Positions 6,334-10,391 of a DNA stretch of 10,391 bases are shown here, one piece after another; position 1 is the first letter of the stretch; the number at the start of each line of letters is the position of its first letter. The stretch is from CAXDOZ01 sp963991145. Lineage in GTDB: Bacteria > Bacteroidota > Bacteroidia > Chitinophagales > JABDMM01. The DNA lies in NCBI GenBank assembly GCA_963991145.1, contig CAXDOZ010000084.1:1-10391 (forward strand), read 5' to 3'. The notes beneath the pieces were generated by a model that did no database searches, had not been told where the DNA came from, and saw nothing but the letters and a program-made list of their open reading frames with translations. The translations under genes and the position numbers were made by a program.

Positions 6334-7182
6334 ATGGCAAAATTCATCCTTTTCCTCCTTTCTCTCTTTGCCTTCCAATCCGCAATATGTCAGAGCTCTT
6401 GCCCCTGCCAAAGCGATCTTAAGTTTCTTATCACCCAATTTGAATCCGGATACCCTGGGTTTAGCATTAATACGAAAGGGAAGAGAAAAAGGCAATACGC
6501 CAGTTTGAAAGGTTGGCTAAAAATTGAAGCAGCAAAGAATTGCTACAGTTATGATAGTTGCTTGCTCAGTCTGCAGCCACTCCCAGAGTTCTTCATCGAT
6601 AACCATCTTAGACTATACGACACTTCCCTGGTCGATGAAGAGGCTTATGAAGCAAGCTTTAAGACCACGAGAATGCCATCAATGCAGATTCTTGAAAATG
6701 ATATTCTCTATTTGCGTTTCCCTTCTTTCAACTATAGGCTATGGGAGGAGCTCGATAGCTTTTACCTGGTGGTTGAGGATAGTATTCAGGTTTACGAAAA
6801 GCTAATTATTGACATAAGAAACAATGGCGGAGGCGGAGTGAGAATGTATAAAGGTCTGCTTAAGATCATCAAATCAAAAAAGGTAGAGGAGGTGGTATTT
6901 CTATTCAATAATAAATGCTACAGCGCCTGCGAGGAGGTGGCAATGAAAGTCTCTAAAATCAAAAAAGTAAGTACCGCCGGGACTAATACAGCAGGTGCCT
7001 TTGCATTTGGCTTCATCAATGTGATGAATACTCCTAATTTCGGATATGGCTTCATCATCACAACGAAAAGTTACCCGAAGCGATTCAAGTATGAAGGAAT
7101 CGGGATCGCTCCTCAGACCTACCTAAGTGACAGCCTGGATTGGATCACAGAGGCTGAACAAATGCTTTTCGATAAGGAATAA
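6334..7182 (+). CDS. Secreted S41 (C-terminal processing protease-like) family protein
   Basis: An exported 282-residue protein with the core of family S41 serine peptidases and no PDZ domain. Signal peptide 1-20 (hydrophobic ILFLLSLFAF; SAICQ does not meet the lipobox rule, so probably Sec type I). ESGYPGF (37-43) and IDNHLRL (88-94, H91) match the N-terminal part of tricorn/IRBP-like S41 proteins. LIIDIRNNGGG (157-167) is the hallmark strand and Gly-rich loop. CYSACEE (195-201) carries the candidate nucleophile S197. YEGIGIAP (253-260) resembles the GIxPD end motif, with the usual Asp replaced by Q261. The Lys of classical CtpA-type dyads is not seen after GTNTAGA (216-222), so a Ser-His(-Glu) arrangement is more likely, or the enzyme may be inactive. 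C195 and C199 bracket S197. It sits 1 base after the DUF5655-type gene and 47 bases before the subtilisin start. Confidence 0.78.
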   Translation: MAKFILFLLSLFAFQSAICQSSCPCQSDLKFLITQFESGYPGFSINTKGKRKRQYASLKGWLKIEAAKNCYSYDSCLLSLQPLPEFFIDNHLRLYDTSLVDEEAYEASFKTTRMPSMQILENDILYLRFPSFNYRLWEELDSFYLVVEDSIQVYEKLIIDIRNNGGGGVRMYKGLLKIIKSKKVEEVVFLFNNKCYSACEEVAMKVSKIKKVSTAGTNTAGAFAFGFINVMNTPNFGYGFIITTKSYPKRFKYEGIGIAPQTYLSDSLDWITEAEQMLFDKE

Positions 7183-7229
7183 AATCCCTTCATAGCACTA
7201 ACAAACAGAGCAATTTGTATTTTCAAGGG

Positions 7230-9446
7230 ATGAGATACTTATTTCTACTCTGCACCATACTTTCTCTTAGTACAAGCGAATTGAGTGCCCAGGCACAACT
7301 TTCTTCAAAGAGTAAACTATTCATCTATGAACTGAAGCAAGGAGGTGGAGAATTACCCTTTGGTTATGCTTATAGTCAATCCCCCTCGGGTGAAATATTA
7401 GTATCTGCATTTATCAGGAATAATGATCAATTAGATGAAATACAATTGGATCAGATTGGAGTAATTTCAGGAACGATCTTCTCAAATATTAGAACCATCA
7501 AATTACCTCCATCTTCCTTCCCTGCTTTAAGCAGGATAAATGGCGTTGAATATTTACAGATCGACATCCCGGTGGCAGTATCCATGGATTCGGCCCGAAG
7601 GGCCACAAATACAGAGATGGTACATTCCGGAACAGACTTAAATAGAGCTTATAAAGGTGAAGGAGTGATTGTGGGAATTGTAGATTATGGATTCGATTAT
7701 TTGCATCCAACCTTCTTTGATCATGTAAACTCAAATACCAGAATAAAAAGAGTCTGGGAACAAAAGAAATTTGGAACTCCACCTCCTGCTTACGGATATG
7801 GCAACGAGCTTAGCGATGAATTCTCAATAGTCTCAGCGGCTAGAGATATTACCACAGAATCACATGGCTCACATGTGGGAGGAATTGCTGCCGGAAATGG
7901 CTTTACGACTACGGTAGGTCATGAGGACAGATATCGTGGAATGGCCTATGAATCCGATCTGGTATTTGTTTCAATTTCACCGGAACAAAGCCAGTGGTTC
8001 ACACCTGGAATGAGCGATATGGTAGATGCCGTAAACTACATTTTCGATTATGCCGATAGTGAATCAAAACCAGCCGTAGCAAATATTTCCTGGGGAGGAG
8101 TTCTGGGACCAAAAGATGGAACGGCGCTCTATGCAGAATTGATGGATAGTTTGACTGGCCCAGGACGAATAGTTTGTCAATCTGCTGGAAATAATGCCGG
8201 TTCAAATACTCACTTTCGTAAGGAATTCAGCGCTTCAGACACTATAGGAAAAACCTATTTGACCTTCCCAAACAGCTTACCAGAAGATCGCCTTTGGGTT
8301 GATGTTTGGGGTGAGCAGGGCGAGTCGTTCTGTATCGCCTTTAATCTGAACACAAACTGCACTAATACAGCAGACTCCACGGAATTCATTTGTGTAACTG
8401 ACTCCACATTTACAGTTGACCTGGTTCTAAACAATGACACCTGCCGGATCCTGGTCACTATGGATGACTCCGAATACAATGGTAAGCCCAGAGTTACCCT
8501 TGACATCACAAATGAAACTCCGAGATACTTAGGAATCAGCTTGAAATCTAACTCGGGAATAGTAGATATGTGGCAAGGATACGTGAGCGTAGACAACCAT
8601 CACTACCGAGGCAGTTTTATTAAATGGAATTGTGCTGATGCCAGTTCGGGAGATGATAATTTTTCAATTTCGGATATGGCTAGTTCAGCAGCGATCATAG
8701 CTGTAGGTGCTTACAACTCGAAAGTGAGATACCAGAATGTAAGTGGACAAAATCAAACTTACCCTGGATACATTCTGAGTGATCGTGCAAACTTCTCTAG
8801 TATAGGTCCGAGCATTGATGGCAGGACTAAACCAGATATTGTAGGACCAGGTCTTGGTATAGCCTCAGCTATCAACAGTTATGAAACTGATTATGACCCA
8901 GGAAATGGAAGATATCCAACTGTGGTAGATCGATTCTATTCAAACATTGCTGGTCGTGACCAAAGTTATGCCGTTAGTCAGGGGACTTCGATGAGTAGTC
9001 CTGCAGTGGCGGGTATCGTAGCCCTTTTGCTGGAGGCAAATCCAAATCTGGACCCACAAACGGTAATTCAGATCTTGAAGGAGACTGCCATTGTAGATTC
9101 CTTTACCGGAACGGTGCCAAACCCAGAATGGGGTAATGGGAAAATTGATGCTCATGCGGGAATCAAAAAAGTCCTGGAATCAGTTTCTATCAATGATCTA
9201 TTTGCAGATCAGGAGCCTGTTCTTTTGTATCCCAATCCAGGAAAGGATTTCTTTCAAATCAATACTGAGGATGAATCAGAATTGAGCTACGAGATCCTAT
9301 CGATAGATGGCAAAGTGATAAGTACGGGTGAGGTACAGAATAGAGATGAGAAGATATTTGTAGGTGATCTGCCTTCATCAAACTACCTGATTAGATTATC
9401 TAATGGCGATTCTTTCATCATGAAGAAATTCCTAAAAGTAGATTAA
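7230..9446 (+). CDS. Subtilisin-like serine protease (S8) with T9SS type A sorting domain
   Basis: A secreted endopeptidase exported across the outer membrane by the type IX secretion system. The ATG at 7230 is chosen (738 residues) because it directly begins a signal peptide, MRYLFLLCTILSLS, ending about SAQA; a TTG five codons earlier is also in frame. Catalytic residues: D152 in VDYGFD, H212 in SHGSHVGG, oxyanion N321 in SAGNN, nucleophile S587 in GTSMSSPAVAG. Residues about 20-120 form an N-terminal region before the catalytic domain. Between N321 and S587 lies a beta-rich insertion (about 335-470) with several Cys (368, 377, 388, 405). From about 655 to 738 is the T9SS domain: LYPNPG (666-671), YEILSIDGK, NYLIRL, and a final FIMKKFLKV. 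The next gene starts on its stop (taATG). Codon use and domain order look normal for Bacteroidota. Confidence 0.92.
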   Translation: MRYLFLLCTILSLSTSELSAQAQLSSKSKLFIYELKQGGGELPFGYAYSQSPSGEILVSAFIRNNDQLDEIQLDQIGVISGTIFSNIRTIKLPPSSFPALSRINGVEYLQIDIPVAVSMDSARRATNTEMVHSGTDLNRAYKGEGVIVGIVDYGFDYLHPTFFDHVNSNTRIKRVWEQKKFGTPPPAYGYGNELSDEFSIVSAARDITTESHGSHVGGIAAGNGFTTTVGHEDRYRGMAYESDLVFVSISPEQSQWFTPGMSDMVDAVNYIFDYADSESKPAVANISWGGVLGPKDGTALYAELMDSLTGPGRIVCQSAGNNAGSNTHFRKEFSASDTIGKTYLTFPNSLPEDRLWVDVWGEQGESFCIAFNLNTNCTNTADSTEFICVTDSTFTVDLVLNNDTCRILVTMDDSEYNGKPRVTLDITNETPRYLGISLKSNSGIVDMWQGYVSVDNHHYRGSFIKWNCADASSGDDNFSISDMASSAAIIAVGAYNSKVRYQNVSGQNQTYPGYILSDRANFSSIGPSIDGRTKPDIVGPGLGIASAINSYETDYDPGNGRYPTVVDRFYSNIAGRDQSYAVSQGTSMSSPAVAGIVALLLEANPNLDPQTVIQILKETAIVDSFTGTVPNPEWGNGKIDAHAGIKKVLESVSINDLFADQEPVLLYPNPGKDFFQINTEDESELSYEILSIDGKVISTGEVQNRDEKIFVGDLPSSNYLIRLSNGDSFIMKKFLKVD
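7592..7604. repeat. Small palindrome GGCCC-GAA-GGGCC
   Basis: A perfect 5-bp inverted repeat around GAA inside the subtilisin gene, encoding ARRA of an SARRAT stretch before the catalytic domain. Its core is identical to 3667-3677. As RNA it would be a stable small hairpin. Confidence 0.35.
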
Positions 9447-9727
9447 TGAAGCATCGCTTATTAATAGTTCTTCGCTGCCTGGGAGTGGCTTTTTTGATTT
9501 ACGTAGCGATCAATTTCGTCTTCTTTTTGATTGCCTGGATGCAGATCGGTTTCCATGAAATTGACGGTTTTGGACTCAACAATGGAACCTTTTACCTGAA
9601 CGGAAAAGCTGTAGGATTAAAATTTGGGAAGTGGATTGCCCGATTCATCTATTTCGGGATATTCATTTCACTACTGATGAAAAGCATAAAGAGTGGAGAG
9701 TTTGATACGGAACCTTCAGAAGCTTAG
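9446..9727 (+). CDS. Small two-helix membrane protein, unknown function
   Basis: A 93-residue protein with two likely membrane helices, about 8-32 (a run of Leu, Val, Phe after basic MKHRLLIVLR) and about 62-79 (KWIARFIYFGIFISLLMK). The loop between them (33-60, rich in Gly and Asn) would face the periplasm if the basic N-terminus stays inside; the C-terminal tail is acidic. No catalytic motif is seen and I do not recognise the family. Its ATG overlaps the TAA stop of the subtilisin gene by one base, so translation is probably coupled, which makes a helper or accessory role possible but unproven. Its TAG stop overlaps the stop of the convergent gene. Confidence 0.68.
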   Translation: MKHRLLIVLRCLGVAFLIYVAINFVFFLIAWMQIGFHEIDGFGLNNGTFYLNGKAVGLKFGKWIARFIYFGIFISLLMKSIKSGEFDTEPSEA

Positions 9728-10391
9728 TAGTTCATTTCAGTATCCAGCTTAGGTTCTTTACCGTCCCAATTATAGATTACTCCAACCGTAAATGCAGGCG
9801 TTCTGGCTATGTATCTGGTTACGATCCCACCACCTATCGAATAATTGATCAGCAGTTTATCACTTAGTTGGTTAGCAAACTTGAATGACCATGCCCAATA
9901 CTCTTCGTCATTCATATATAATCCGGTGTGAAGGCTATTGGTCAGAAAGATATTCGCATCATTTCTGGAACCATTATTCAGTGATTGCTTTGCCTGCACC
10001 AAAATGGCATAGAAGAACTTGTGGTCTTTAGATTTCCCGCCAAACTCTACACTTGCATACCACTCATCACTATAGTTATTATTTCGCCAGTTAAAACCTC
10101 CCATGTACTGACCATAAAACCTATCTGAAAAGCCGGTTCCAATATGTAATCTGGGCATGAATCCCCAGGTATTATACCCAGTTCTCAATCCTGCTGCGGC
10201 ATTGGTACTATTGACTGGCAGCATGGTTTGAAAGCCCACAGCCATGGTAAATCCATCTACATCTACCACTTTATATTTTAACTCAAATTCGATATTCCCA
10301 AGAGAAAACAAGCCCCCATTTACAAGAGTGTCTGGAAAGAAATCACTTTGCAAGATCTTCTTGCTGGTGCGCACATATTTAAAAGGGACAT
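9724..10391 (-). CDS. Outer-membrane beta-barrel-like protein, 5' partial
   Basis: The C-terminal part, about 222 residues, of a probable outer-membrane barrel; the frame is open to the right edge, and a GTG at 10374 is internal because upstream codons continue (VPFKYV). Strands alternate polar and hydrophobic/aromatic residues with Gly- and Asn-rich turns: FTMAVGFQTML, FMPRLHIGTGF, FYGQYMGGFNW, EWYASVEFGG, FFYAILVQA, TGLYM, YWAWSFKFAN, LLINYSIGGGI, AFTVGVIYNW. This order is typical of outer-membrane channel/transport or phenol-degradation-like barrels, but no specific family is named. The C-terminus is a polar tail (GKEPKLDTEMNY) past the last strand. Its TAA stop lies inside the shared TTAG with the stop of the small membrane protein, so the two genes overlap tail to tail by 4 bases without room for a terminator. 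It is not part of the plus-strand run. Confidence 0.7.
   Translation of the reverse strand, partial: VPFKYVRTSKKILQSDFFPDTLVNGGLFSLGNIEFELKYKVVDVDGFTMAVGFQTMLPVNSTNAAAGLRTGYNTWGFMPRLHIGTGFSDRFYGQYMGGFNWRNNNYSDEWYASVEFGGKSKDHKFFYAILVQAKQSLNNGSRNDANIFLTNSLHTGLYMNDEEYWAWSFKFANQLSDKLLINYSIGGGIVTRYIARTPAFTVGVIYNWDGKEPKLDTEMNY

Noticed and set aside
6524..6805. Plus-strand 93-codon frame inside the S41 gene
   Set aside because: Out of frame with the S41 motifs, low-complexity Ser-rich product, no start context.
5458..7182. A defence or toxin-antitoxin system among the small DinB-like, DUF5655 and S41 genes
   Set aside because: No nuclease, toxin, antitoxin or recognised defence domain was seen; families are widespread housekeeping-type unknowns.
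7215..7229. TTG start for the subtilisin at 7215
   Set aside because: It adds five residues (MYFQG) before a good signal peptide that begins at the ATG at 7230.

Overview
The window looks like chromosome from a member of the Bacteroidota, probably a marine or soil Cytophagales/Flavobacteria-type organism. The evidence is a secreted subtilisin ending in a type IX secretion (T9SS) type A sorting domain, an outer-membrane-style lipoprotein signal, moderately AT-rich DNA, nearly no Shine-Dalgarno sequences before starts, and many short-spaced genes for small secreted or membrane proteins. No rRNA, tRNA, CRISPR array, insertion sequence or integrase was seen. No stretch over 300 bases lacks a gene.

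Layout. The left edge (1-1522, +) is a sulfatase whose start lies outside the window. It ends at a clear rho-independent terminator (1541-1577) that could also serve the convergent gene. Next comes a cysteine dioxygenase on the minus strand (1597-2106). A 73-base divergent gap (2107-2179), holding part of a perfect 8-bp inverted repeat, separates it from a long plus-strand run.

The run (2180-9727) has nine genes, gaps of at most 51 bases and no visible terminator: a HAD-fold phosphatase lipoprotein; an unrecognised four-helix membrane protein overlapping (ATGA) a secreted protein made of two lipocalin-like repeats; a PAPS-dependent sulfotransferase; a DinB/DUF1569-type protein overlapping a zinc-ribbon plus DUF5655-type protein; an S41-like secreted protease-fold protein; a T9SS-exported subtilisin; and a two-helix membrane protein starting on the subtilisin stop codon. 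The run meets, tail to tail with a 4-base overlap of stop codons, a minus-strand outer-membrane beta-barrel-like gene (9724-10391) whose start lies beyond the right edge.

Working together. Most products act in or beyond the envelope: sulfatase, lipoprotein phosphatase, two-repeat secreted protein, S41 protein, subtilisin, beta-barrel. Three genes handle sulfur (sulfatase removes sulfate, sulfotransferase adds it, cysteine dioxygenase oxidises cysteine), but they are not clearly one unit. I see no convincing new multi-gene defence or biosynthetic system. The most checkable oddities are the eukaryote-like Cys-Tyr residue set of the dioxygenase, the inverted repeat covering its start codon, the duplicated lipocalin-like protein with its membrane partner, and a family of tiny GC-rich GAA/TAA-loop palindromes.
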